In this document: one piece after another, positions 55,229 to 62,988 of the stretch | Numbering within the stretch: the first letter of the stretch is position 1 | Layout of the letters: each line of letters starts with the position of its first letter | Origin: Neptunicella sp048268085 | GTDB taxonomy: Bacteria; Pseudomonadota; Gammaproteobacteria; Enterobacterales; Alteromonadaceae | Direction of reading: 5' to 3' | Length of the DNA stretch: 64,000 bases | Assembly: GCF_048268085.1 (NCBI RefSeq) | Contig: NZ_JBLWWF010000011.1 | Location: forward strand, 62,001 to 126,000 | Translations under genes and position numbers: made by a program | Notes under the pieces: model-generated | Seen by the model: only the letters and a program-made list of their open reading frames with translations | Database searches by the model: none | What the model was told of the DNA's origin: nothing

Positions 55229-55708
55229 ATGCAACTAAACTTGTTGAAGGCAATTCCAATGGAATTACGTGATCGCCTAGATGAAGAGTATGCATTTCTG
55301 CTGAGAATCAGAACAATAGAAGTGCATGCAATGTGGCCTCGTTGCTGGAAAATTATAAGCTTGTACACTAACGACGAACTGACCATCCAGAGCTGTAAGC
55401 AGTATCTAAGCCATCACCAGTGTGTCATATCAACATTATTGTTCGGGTTAAGTTTAAGTCCATTTTACATTCTAAATGGACTCATTATTTCGCAAGAGGA
55501 TTCGGCCCGTTATTTAAACGCTGGAATGAAAAGCACGTATTTAAACGGGGATAGCCTTGATTTGACTTGGCTACTGTCTCGTCACCGAGGGCTGTGGCGC
55601 AATATTTGTAAAGACTACTTACTTCACTATAACAATGGTGCCTGCTTTGCTGAGCATCTTGTTGATTTTGCGCAATGCCAAATTAATGATGACGTAGCTA
55701 TTGCCTGA
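55229..55708 (+). CDS. Unknown 159-residue protein
   Basis: The product is a cytoplasmic-looking, cysteine-containing protein (PRCWKIISLYTNDELTIQSC; HHQCVISTLLFGLSLSPFYIL; RGLWRNICKDYLLHYNNGAC) of unknown family. It has a good ribosome-binding site (AAGGCGG) before ATG 55229. It lies 38 bases before the small basic gene and is probably co-transcribed with it. Confidence 0.6.
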   Translation: MQLNLLKAIPMELRDRLDEEYAFLLRIRTIEVHAMWPRCWKIISLYTNDELTIQSCKQYLSHHQCVISTLLFGLSLSPFYILNGLIISQEDSARYLNAGMKSTYLNGDSLDLTWLLSRHRGLWRNICKDYLLHYNNGACFAEHLVDFAQCQINDDVAIA

Positions 55709-55746
55709 CAAGTTTAAAAGTTAACATTAAAAGCAAAGTCCAGATA

Positions 55747-56052
55747 ATGAAACGTAAGTTAATCCATAGAAATAAGACACGCCTATCGAAGCAATTTATA
55801 AAAGCTGTGAGCGACCATAGGTCTCGATCATTCGATGTCAGCCAGATCACTTACGACTCAATAAGTCGTAGCAAACAAATCGGCCAGCGTTGCCATCAAC
55901 AGCGACTAGCTCGACAACAAAAAATGAACCATCGCCAGCTCAAAAAACTAAGGAAGCGCCAGCAGCGTTCTGGTCTAGTTGGCAGCAAATACGGCGGTAT
56001 CTGCAAAACACAGTTGAAACCTGCTCGTGCACCAAAATTTAGGAGCGATTAG
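55747..56052 (+). CDS. Small very basic protein
   Basis: About a third of the 101 residues are Lys or Arg (KRKLIHRNKTRLSKQFIKAV; QQRLARQQKMNHRQLKKLR; RKRQQRSG). It may bind nucleic acid. No domain is recognised. It is convergent with, and overlaps by 14 bases, the VbhA-like gene. Confidence 0.5.
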   Translation: MKRKLIHRNKTRLSKQFIKAVSDHRSRSFDVSQITYDSISRSKQIGQRCHQQRLARQQKMNHRQLKKLRKRQQRSGLVGSKYGGICKTQLKPARAPKFRSD

Positions 56053-56257
56053 TAATAACCGGACAATATTTAGTACTTTGATTTACAAACTCATCAATGA
56101 GCTTTTCAAAATCAAGCTGTTCATTGTTTTCACATGCTTTAGTAACTCTATCAATCAGATCTTTATTAACTTTTAAGTTTTCAAGTCGGTTATTAGCAAT
56201 TGCTTCTCGCACATTTTTTAGCGCGTGATTTGATTCAATAGTAGATTTGCTCATCAT
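56039..56257 (-). CDS. Small VbhA-antitoxin-like protein
   Basis: The likely start is ATG 56257 (a second ATG follows). The 72-residue product (ALKNVREAIANNRLENLKVN; DLIDRVTKACENNEQLDFE) resembles the helical antitoxin VbhA fold, whose helix inhibits Fic enzymes through an S/T-xxx-E-G/N motif; here the equivalent is weak (NNRLEN). No fic gene lies next to it. It precedes nothing obvious on the minus strand, so the partner may be lost. Confidence 0.4.
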   Translation of the reverse strand: MMSKSTIESNHALKNVREAIANNRLENLKVNKDLIDRVTKACENNEQLDFEKLIDEFVNQSTKYCPVITNRS

Positions 56258-56314
56258 GCACCATTTGAGAACAATAATTACGATTCGTTCAATTATAACC
56301 CATTTATATAACGG

Positions 56315-56338
56315 CAAAACCAGCTTCCGCTGGTTTTG
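56315..56338 (-). terminator. Terminator of the SMC-like ATPase gene
   Basis: CAAAACCAGC (56315-56324) and GCTGGTTTTG (56329-56338) form a 10-bp stem with a four-base loop, located 24 bases past the ATPase stop on the minus strand. Confidence 0.7.
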
Positions 56339-56361
56339 AGAATAAGAGCAAAACTAGTTTA

Positions 56362-58980
56362 CTATAGCGCCAGATCCAATGACTCGATTGCAGCTACAAT
56401 TGTATGAACAGAGTTTCTGTCAAACTCTGCTCGATCTATTTCTTCATGAGTACCTTTGTTCAGATACCGCCATTCGCGAGAATCTCCATTAACACCTAAT
56501 AACTGTTCTATGGGTGATAAAACATTATGTTTATTGGGATCAGTGAAGTCACCTTTGTTAATCTTAGTTTTAAGTTGATCTGTTAATTGTCGCAACTCAA
56601 TTGGCGCATTTGCGGTACGTAATTTGATACTTAAGTTTCCATCTCCATGTTTACTGACATATCGCCATACTTTTCCTTTAGTCAATAATTCTAACGCTTG
56701 ACGAGATTTACCCAATGCAAATCGTATTTCATTTTTACGAATATGTTCTAATGCTCCTTCTATATAGTTTCGTGGGGCGCAATTGAAATCAACTTGTATA
56801 TGCGGCTCATCAATACGAGGTAAAAACGCCAATCGCTGGCTACTTTTGGCTTGCTCTACTGATAACATGTTTTGGATATCTTTAAAGAATTCCTCTCCAT
56901 GACATGTCAAAATAATCTGCTTTCCATCAAAGTAATCATCTTCAAATAGAGTGCGCCTGATGGACTCTCGGTGGTCATCATCAATTGCATTAACCGGGTC
57001 ATCAAAGATAAGAAGAGGGCAACCTTCTTTTATGTTTTTCGCCAATAGTATTGCCAAACCAACGCAACGAATATGCCCTTCACTTAATACATGGAGAGCA
57101 TCAAAATACTTTTCAGGCTCGTTTTGATAAGAAATTTTTAGCTTCTGGTTTTGTGCTAGCGGTAGCTGAATTGATGCCAATAACTCTGTTGGCGCATCAT
57201 TACGGTTGAATGCATTATATAATTTAACAACTTCATCTCCTAAGTTTTCGACTAGAAGTGCAGGTAGCTTTTTACGATAGACATTAAGTAAAGTTACAAA
57301 CTGCTGGTAGGACTCTCTGATGTCAATATTCTGCTCAACAATAGGCTTTTCCTGTTCGACTTCACCGATGAGTGCTTTATTTGCTTCGTCAAATTCACTG
57401 ATTAATTTTTGAGCACCTTCAATTGCTTTGATTGCTGCACCCTTCGAAGCAGCTAGCTTTTGAGCGTCATTTAAGAAACCTTTTAATTGATTCAATTCTA
57501 GTTGCTGAGCTTTCTTATTTTGTTCAATTTGAACACTTTCAGCATCCTGTTTTTCTAAGCAATTTACTTGTGTATCAATATGCTGAATGGCTGATGTGCC
57601 ATCACCTAGTACAGCATGCAAATTATTCCACCATGCCACATTTAATTGGGACATATCAGCTAGCTTGAATGGTGCTAACTTGTTATCAATGGAATAAAAA
57701 TTTAAGCAAGTGGATAATATCTGATGCAACTCTTGAAGCTTTTGAAGCACTGTTTGCTCAAGTTGTTTTATTTTAGTTTGCAATTCAGCTAGGTGTTGAA
57801 GTTTGGCTAGCTCCTCTACTGCGTGAGTGAAAGGATTAACGGTTACTTCCGTTAATGGGGTTAAACATGCAGGGCATTTATCAGGACTAATTTGTTGAAC
57901 TTGAGTTACTGATTCAAATAGCCGCTGGAAAGATACTTGTTGGCTTGCATTCGCTAATTCTTCTATTTTTTGCTTATGATCATTTAGAGTACTTACTAAC
58001 GTTTGTTTGATTAAGGCTAGGTTAGCAGTGGTTAAGTTACTTTTTTGCGGAACAGGCTTTTGCAGCTCTGCTTCTAATAAAGGTACTTTCCCTTGTCTTT
58101 CCTCTGAGCCATTAAGCTCAGTCATCATTTTTAGTAAAGTACAGCCTTCTCTATAGCGTGTTGCTAGTGAAGTTTCTTCATGCTTTACCTGTTCAACAAT
58201 GCCTTGATTAAGCTTTATTTGCTGTTCAGCGCCTTGAAGTTGAAGTCGTTTTTGAGAAAGTTTTTTTGCTTTGATACCTTCTACATCAATGTGTTTTTCA
58301 TCCATTTCAGAAGAAAAGTTTTTAACAAACTCATTAAATGCATCAAGGCCAAATAGTGTTGATATTAATTCTGACTGTTTGGCTGGAGCTTGTGCAGCAA
58401 TACGCGAAAAGCTATCTATTCGATTTTTCTCAACAAAGCAAAACCGATAAAGAGCGTCATTAGGTTTGATAGCGACATCACTGCCTTCCGCATCAATTCC
58501 GATCAATTTGGGAGGAGCGAATTTATTGGTATGAGCATTTTTCAAATAAGCTTCAACATCTCTAAAACGTTTACTTTCAGCTTCAGCCACCGAACCTAAC
58601 AAGGCGTATTCTAATGCTTCACAGAAACTTGACTTACCTGTACCATTTGGCCCAAAGATAAGCACTAGCAGACTTTTTAGGTCAAAAGTTTCTTCACGGC
58701 TAAATCCCCGAAATGAATCAACCGATAATTCTTTAAGTAGATTAAAAGATGCAACATCTGACTCAACATCTTCAAGATTAGTTGGAATAAATTGGCTTAA
58801 GCTAGCCCATTCTTTTTGAGCAAGCTTTGCAACATATTTAACTCGTTGTCCTTGATTAGTACTTAGTGGAACAATTGCATCCAAATTTTTTAGTACCAAG
58901 TTAGCGAATTTATGAACTGACGCTCTAGATGGAGATGAAAGTAAAGTTTGCAGAAAACGTTGAAATTCAGACTGGATCAT
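56362..58980 (-). CDS. Rad50/RloC-like AAA ATPase with zinc hook
   Basis: The 872-residue protein has Walker A (LIFGPNGTGKSSFCEALEYA, near residue 107), long coiled coils either side of a CxxC zinc-hook (DKCPACLTPL, near residue 367), an ABC signature (LSEGHIRCVGLAILLA), Walker B (PLLIFDDPVNAID, near residue 658) and an H-loop (LTCHGEEFF). A C-terminal extension of about 150 residues (REWRYLNKGTHEEIDRAEFD) follows. This is the organisation of Rad50-like defence ATPases such as RloC, where the C-terminus carries the nuclease; no nuclease signature is proven here. ATG 58980 has AGGGAAA upstream. Confidence 0.8.
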   Translation of the reverse strand: MIQSEFQRFLQTLLSSPSRASVHKFANLVLKNLDAIVPLSTNQGQRVKYVAKLAQKEWASLSQFIPTNLEDVESDVASFNLLKELSVDSFRGFSREETFDLKSLLVLIFGPNGTGKSSFCEALEYALLGSVAEAESKRFRDVEAYLKNAHTNKFAPPKLIGIDAEGSDVAIKPNDALYRFCFVEKNRIDSFSRIAAQAPAKQSELISTLFGLDAFNEFVKNFSSEMDEKHIDVEGIKAKKLSQKRLQLQGAEQQIKLNQGIVEQVKHEETSLATRYREGCTLLKMMTELNGSEERQGKVPLLEAELQKPVPQKSNLTTANLALIKQTLVSTLNDHKQKIEELANASQQVSFQRLFESVTQVQQISPDKCPACLTPLTEVTVNPFTHAVEELAKLQHLAELQTKIKQLEQTVLQKLQELHQILSTCLNFYSIDNKLAPFKLADMSQLNVAWWNNLHAVLGDGTSAIQHIDTQVNCLEKQDAESVQIEQNKKAQQLELNQLKGFLNDAQKLAASKGAAIKAIEGAQKLISEFDEANKALIGEVEQEKPIVEQNIDIRESYQQFVTLLNVYRKKLPALLVENLGDEVVKLYNAFNRNDAPTELLASIQLPLAQNQKLKISYQNEPEKYFDALHVLSEGHIRCVGLAILLAKNIKEGCPLLIFDDPVNAIDDDHRESIRRTLFEDDYFDGKQIILTCHGEEFFKDIQNMLSVEQAKSSQRLAFLPRIDEPHIQVDFNCAPRNYIEGALEHIRKNEIRFALGKSRQALELLTKGKVWRYVSKHGDGNLSIKLRTANAPIELRQLTDQLKTKINKGDFTDPNKHNVLSPIEQLLGVNGDSREWRYLNKGTHEEIDRAEFDRNSVHTIVAAIESLDLAL

Positions 58981-59136
58981 ACTTTCCCTTTTACTGGATA
59001 AATTGTCAGATTGCTCAGCAGAGCCTTAAACTAACGATAATGTCCTTTATAAATCCTGTTATCAACAGTTATCAGTTTAAAAAACGTTTGTAAATCAACA
59101 CGCGACCTAATGCTAATTACTTTCACATAACACAAC

Positions 59137-59260
59137 AAAAAGCCCCGCGAGGGCGAGGCTTTGGTGTTGGATTCAATTGAGATCAACATATCCATGAAGG
59201 CTATTCTCATCAAAAACCATATTTATGGGGGCACTTCAGAGTGCGAGGCTTTGGATTCAA
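59137..59260. repeat. Hairpin module copy with linker
   Basis: A hairpin (AAAAAGCCCCGC...GCGAGGCTTT) is followed by GGTGTTGGATTCAATTGAGA and a stretch to GGCTTTGGATTCAAA at 59248-59260. The same order occurs at 60261-60434, so the module is repeated. Confidence 0.7.
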
Positions 59261-59277
59261 ATTATTGAATTACAGAC

Positions 59278-59793
59278 TTAACAATCATTCAAAACCAATT
59301 TGTTCCTAATTGACTTTAACGAATCAGCAAGTGATTTAGCTGTCATCATTGACAATTGAAAGTTACCCGCTGCTTTACTCTTTTCTCCGTCATGATCCTG
59401 ACCTAGAACAGATTCATGCCAAACTCTACTGGCAGCAGAAAATGTACCGTTTAGTTCATGAGCATAATCACTAATATTCTTGTTAAAGGCTAGCTCCGGT
59501 TTAGAACAATCATTAATCAGTGCTTCTAAGCCGTCCTTCAGAAAACTCACTTTTTCATCGTACTTTTCGATACCGAAACCACTTAGCCCATATTTAGTGT
59601 ATTCATCCCAGCTACAAAAGCTCTTTATCGCAAGGATATTCATGATGTGTTTGTCTATTTGTTCTAGCCTAATTTTTGCCCTAAGCTTTTCTTCTTCTTT
59701 GTGCTTTATATCCGAATCCAGTTTTTGTTTGAATTTAAGTTCATCTTTTTTAAAAAAGTGTTTGAGCCACGTGTTCGCTATCTTCATTACCAT
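59278..59793 (-). CDS. Unknown coiled-coil protein
   Basis: ATG 59793 with GGAGG 9 bases upstream is preferred over ATG 59814. The 171-residue product has a lysine/glutamate-rich helical N-terminus (FKKDELKFKQKLDSDIKHKE; EKLRAKIRLEQIDKHIMN) and a second half with TMMTAKSLADSLKS-like helices. No family recognised. Its position after a hairpin module suggests it is one cassette of the array, perhaps an orphan immunity or anti-phage component. Confidence 0.55.
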   Translation of the reverse strand: MVMKIANTWLKHFFKKDELKFKQKLDSDIKHKEEEKLRAKIRLEQIDKHIMNILAIKSFCSWDEYTKYGLSGFGIEKYDEKVSFLKDGLEALINDCSKPELAFNKNISDYAHELNGTFSAASRVWHESVLGQDHDGEKSKAAGNFQLSMMTAKSLADSLKSIRNKLVLNDC

Positions 59794-59853
59794 AATATTC
59801 TTCCTCCCTGACATTACTTAAGTAACATATCACAATTACGTTAGTATCGACCC

Positions 59854-59894
59854 AAAAAAGCCCCGCGAGGGCGAGGCGATGAGGTTGGATTCAA
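59854..59894. repeat. Hairpin module copy (short form)
   Basis: AAAAAAGCCCCGCGAGGGCG followed by AGGCGATGAGGTTGGATTCAAT. It shares its core with the copies at 59137, 60261 and 60923. Confidence 0.75.
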
Positions 59895-60032
59895 TAGTCT
59901 TTCACTTTGTTGATAATTTAGACTCAGTCAAGTTAAAAATATCGCACTAAGCAGTATAATAATTAACAGTAAGATAATTTTCGATTGGCAATTCATCAAC
60001 ACATAACATCAGTGAATTAAAGCGAACAAGAA

Positions 60033-60236
60033 ATGAACGAAGATGATTTAGAAATACACACATGTGCATCGGAGTGTGATCCTCAAATTGGCGCTCATGT
60101 CGGAGTGGAAATAAGGCATAAACCAACCCAAATAACTGTACGCGAAACAAAGTTGCCGACCCAATTTGCCAACAAAACTGAAGCGATGAAAAAATTGGAG
60201 CTTGAACTTTTAGCGCTGATCCAACGTGGTTTTTAA
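60033..60236 (+). CDS. Small protein resembling a release-factor fragment
   Basis: The 67-residue product contains VGVEIRHKPTQITVRETKLP followed by TQFANKTEAMKKLELELLAL. Class I release factors have a comparable stretch after their catalytic loop (H-x-PT-G-I-x-V, then a Q-x-NK-x-x-A helix). The catalytic GGQ is absent, so it cannot act as a release factor. Resemblance may be chance. The ribosome-binding site is weak. Confidence 0.4.
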   Translation: MNEDDLEIHTCASECDPQIGAHVGVEIRHKPTQITVRETKLPTQFANKTEAMKKLELELLALIQRGF

Positions 60237-60260
60237 GTTTCCTCATCCCCACGCAGCAAC

Positions 60261-60434
60261 AAAAAAGCCCCACTATATGGAAAGGGCGATGGGGTTGGAT
60301 TCAATTGAGATCAACATAGCCATGAATACTGTTCTCATCAAAAAATAGGTTATTTTGATGAGAATAAGCCCTGTATTCTAATCAACGACCATATTTATTG
60401 GGTCACTTCAGGGGGCGAGGCTTTGGATTGAAAG
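60261..60434. repeat. Hairpin module copy with internal 12-bp inverted repeat
   Basis: After the hairpin (AAAAAAGCCCC...GGGCGATGGGG) and GGTTGGATTCAATTGAGATC there is TTCTCATCAAAA (60332-60343) and its perfect inverse TTTTGATGAGAA (60353-60364). The copy at 59137 lacks this second arm. Confidence 0.7.
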
Positions 60435-60596
60435 CTGTACAGTTTGAACATTCGTTTGGTAACAAAAAGCTGTCTAGTGAAAGTTGGGAGTTCCAATTGA
60501 TAGACGCCCTTCCTCAAACTAGACGGATTAAACCATTCCCATATTCGATTGTTGGCTATAATTTATAGACTGAAAAAGCAACCAGAGTCGGCGATC

Positions 60597-60890
60597 ATGC
60601 CTTATTGCGCAACTACATTTCAAACTATACCGCCAGAGCGAGTTGAAAACGTACTGACCTCATTGAGCCAAAGGTGCTTTATCGGCGGACAGGCTGCCTA
60701 CGAGTTATGCGATGGTAGCTACGCTATCGACGCAGGTGAAAATGATATTCGGGCGTATTACGAGGAAGATGAAAAGACTTTAAAATTTTTTTGTCGTTAT
60801 GAGCGGGATATGAAGTTTTACGATAAGAAACTTATGGCGTTTGCCAACAAACATGGCATCGATACAAATCTCCTTAACGTTAAATATTGA
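60597..60890 (+). CDS. Unknown 97-residue protein
   Basis: ATG 60597 is chosen over the longer frame from 60549. The product (CATTFQTIPPERVENVLTSL; FIGGQAAYELCDGSYAIDAG; RYERDMKFYDKKLMAFANKH) has no recognised family. It stands alone between module copies; a small immunity or addiction role is only a guess. The 360 bases before it contain the repeat modules and no other gene. Confidence 0.5.
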   Translation: MPYCATTFQTIPPERVENVLTSLSQRCFIGGQAAYELCDGSYAIDAGENDIRAYYEEDEKTLKFFCRYERDMKFYDKKLMAFANKHGIDTNLLNVKY

Positions 60891-60922
60891 AAATCATCTT
60901 CTTAACTTTCGTGATGCAAGCA

Positions 60923-61088
60923 AAACAAAGCCCCGCGAGTGCAAACCTTAGGTCTGCTAGGGCGAGGCGATGTGGTTGGATTCAATGCGGGAAAGCCCGG
61001 TCACCCGGCATTGGTAACAACCCTCACCAGCATTCCAAGGCTAAAAAAAGCCCCGCTATCTTTGGTAAGGGCGGGGCTTTGGATTCAA
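60923..61088. repeat. Double hairpin module behind the second Rhs immunity gene
   Basis: The first part repeats AAAGCCCCGCGAG but carries a 20-base insertion before GGCGAGGCGATGTGGTTGGA. The second part (60986-61088) matches 44585-44677 behind the HEAT gene, including GGTAACAACCCTCACCAGCA, AAGGC and the hairpin AAAGCCCCGC...GGGGCTTT followed by GGATTCAA. Confidence 0.8.
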
Positions 61089-61104
61089 GGTATTATTCTA
61101 TCTA

Positions 61105-61554
61105 TTATTCCATTTTTGTTCGTTCGAGCATCAGTTCTTCAAGTGAATCTTCTATATAATCGTCCTTATAGGCGAGTGAATGAACTTGCAACTTCTCAAT
61201 CCAAAAATCTAATTTTTGACGTTCAAATCCTTCAGCATAAAATTCAGCGATAGATGAGCTAACATAAGATAAATTCTTTACATCCGAAATTTCTAACGCC
61301 GCAACATAAGCTTCTTTAAGTAAAATCAAAGATTCTTTTGAAGAGCAAACATAATCTGCCTTCGTTGCCAGTATGCTAGGAAGTCTTCCATATTTTTCTT
61401 CAAGGTCATCTAGGCGTTTTATCAGCTTCCTATCATACAATTCCGTAGAGGAATCTTTTGCACTCAATTCTGTTATGAAGCTAGCCAAACCCTCAATACC
61501 TTCCCAATCTTTTGAAGAAATACCGTCTGATGTCATAAAATATCTTCTATTCAT
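61105..61554 (-). CDS. Candidate Rhs immunity protein
   Basis: The 149-residue acidic, helix-rich product (GIEGLASFITELSAKDSSTE; RLDDLEEKYGRLPSILATKA; SKESLILLKEAYVAALEISD) begins within the last codons of the upstream Rhs tip (8-base overlap). That position and acidic character are typical of immunity proteins. No family recognised. It is followed by the double hairpin module. Confidence 0.7.
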   Translation of the reverse strand: MNRRYFMTSDGISSKDWEGIEGLASFITELSAKDSSTELYDRKLIKRLDDLEEKYGRLPSILATKADYVCSSKESLILLKEAYVAALEISDVKNLSYVSSSIAEFYAEGFERQKLDFWIEKLQVHSLAYKDDYIEDSLEELMLERTKME

Positions 61555-62137
61555 TACTCATTGCAATAGGGACGGTACATACCCCCGAAATTCGACAGTT
61601 AGTACCCGGAATTGTTGGATCTATAGCTTCCTGAATCATTTCGTCTGTTAGTGGTAGAAGCGGTATGAACATACGCCCACCCCGTTTAATTACTTTTAGT
61701 AAGCCTTTCAGTTTTCTATAGTGCTCAGACTTCCCATTTTTTTTGGCCTCTTCCATAGCTCTTTTGACATCTTCAGGATTAGAATTTCTATTAAATTCAC
61801 CAGCAGAAATGTTTTGTTTTCCGCCCTTTGATGCTAACAAATTATCATTATTGGAGTCATCATCATTGGAGTCATCATCTGAATCTTTTGAGTTATTACT
61901 ATTCGAGCTAAAGATGATTAAGTCACAATTTGGATCTGATATACATCGTTGTTGGGATCTTTTTTCAAATTCCTCTCTCAGAGAAGGATGATCTGAAGAC
62001 ATTCCTGTTGGATCAATATATTTGTAGGGATTATTGTTGGCATAGGCATATCGATTAAAACTATGCACATCACGGAATCCAATAGGATCATTCGAATAAA
62101 ACCGCCCGATAACTGGATCATAGTATCGTGCCTGCAT
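61547..62137 (-). CDS. Second orphan Rhs C-terminal tip
   Basis: The 196-residue frame begins with nearly the same Rhs core fragment (ARYYDPVIGRFYSNDPIG; NRYAYANNNPYKYIDPTG) as the tip at 45347-45880, then diverges into an Asp/Ser/Asn-rich linker and a toxin domain (KGGKQNISAGEFNRNSNPED; EHYRKLKGLLKVIKRGGRMF). Both tips share KGGKQ at the start of the toxin part. There is no ribosome-binding site before ATG and no large rhs gene upstream, so it is probably a silent cassette. The immunity candidate overlaps its end. Confidence 0.82.
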   Translation of the reverse strand: MQARYYDPVIGRFYSNDPIGFRDVHSFNRYAYANNNPYKYIDPTGMSSDHPSLREEFEKRSQQRCISDPNCDLIIFSSNSNNSKDSDDDSNDDDSNNDNLLASKGGKQNISAGEFNRNSNPEDVKRAMEEAKKNGKSEHYRKLKGLLKVIKRGGRMFIPLLPLTDEMIQEAIDPTIPGTNCRISGVCTVPIAMSNE

Positions 62138-62367
62138 ATAGATAATAACTTAATACTATCGTGTTAAATGTTTAAGCTCCGTTTCTTAAATGAGACATAA
62201 TTGGGTCAAGAATTGATGACCCGATAATAATGGCGATTTTTCACCTAAAACACCTATGCAGCCTTTATTTACAAAGAGTTTCACGCTTCTGGGCACATTT
62301 TTTGAAACTCAAAACAGCAAGCCAATTCATAATTAAATATTGTTATTCGACCTTACACACACTATAA

Positions 62368-62385
62368 TTTCAGAAATTTCTGAAA
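62368..62385. promoter_or_regulatory. Perfect palindrome before the GbsR/MarR regulator
   Basis: TTTCAGAAATTTCTGAAA is an 18-base perfect palindrome 12 bases before ATG 62398. It overlaps the place where an autorepressor site is expected. Confidence 0.6.
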
Positions 62386-62397
62386 ATTCAAACAAAC

Positions 62398-62937
62398 ATG
62401 ACGTTATCAACCGAACTTGAATCTTGCATTATGCACTTTGGTGAAATGGGCAGTCGATGGGGGTTTAATCGCACTGTCGGCCAGATGTTTGCCCTGATTG
62501 TATTTACCGAAGAACCACTTAATGCCGATCAGATTGCGGCAACTCTGGGGATTTCACGGGGCAACGTAAGCATGGGAATAAAAGAGCTGCAAAGCTGGCA
62601 ATTAATCCGTACCCAGTCATTACCCGGCGACCGAAAGGATTACTTTAAACCCAACGGTAGTATCTGGGATCTAGCCATGCAAGTGATGATTGAAAGGCGT
62701 AAACGGGAAATGGATCCTACACTGTCTTTGTTGCGCAGCCAGTTGATTACTAACGAGAATAATGACATTGGCGATTACGCCAGTAGCCAGATGCATGCTA
62801 TCCATGACCTGCTGGAAATGTTCGGTGGCTGGTTTGATGACATGCAGCGGATGAAGCCGGAACAGCTAAAAACCTTACTGAAACTCGGTTCAGGGGTGGG
62901 CAAAGTACTGGATATGAAAGACCGTATTTTGGGTTAA
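62398..62937 (+). CDS. GbsR/MarR family transcriptional regulator
   Basis: The 179-residue product has the GbsR-type N-terminus (HFGEMGSRWGFNRTVGQMFA), the helix-turn-helix (LNADQIAATLGISRGNVSMG), the wing (RTQSLPGDRKDYFKP) and a helical C-terminal domain. Members control osmoprotectant and respiratory genes. Here it lies directly before a cytochrome bd-type oxidase gene (51 bases), so it may regulate that operon. ATG has no clear ribosome-binding site; the palindrome precedes it. Confidence 0.88.
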   Translation: MTLSTELESCIMHFGEMGSRWGFNRTVGQMFALIVFTEEPLNADQIAATLGISRGNVSMGIKELQSWQLIRTQSLPGDRKDYFKPNGSIWDLAMQVMIERRKREMDPTLSLLRSQLITNENNDIGDYASSQMHAIHDLLEMFGGWFDDMQRMKPEQLKTLLKLGSGVGKVLDMKDRILG

Positions 62938-62988
62938 TCCAATAACGTTAGCTGCACAGATTTTTAATTTAACCCTCGGGAGTATCTG

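Noticed and set aside
59031..59213. 60-codon ORF on the minus strand
   Set aside because: It runs through a hairpin module and has no ribosome-binding site.
59137..61088. attC sites of an integron
   Set aside because: The modules form hairpins but lack paired RYYYAAC/GTTRRRY boxes, and the only tyrosine recombinase nearby is part of the IS21-like operon and not IntI-like by eye.
41708..62397. CRISPR array
   Set aside because: Repeats are inverted or irregularly spaced and contain no regular spacers.
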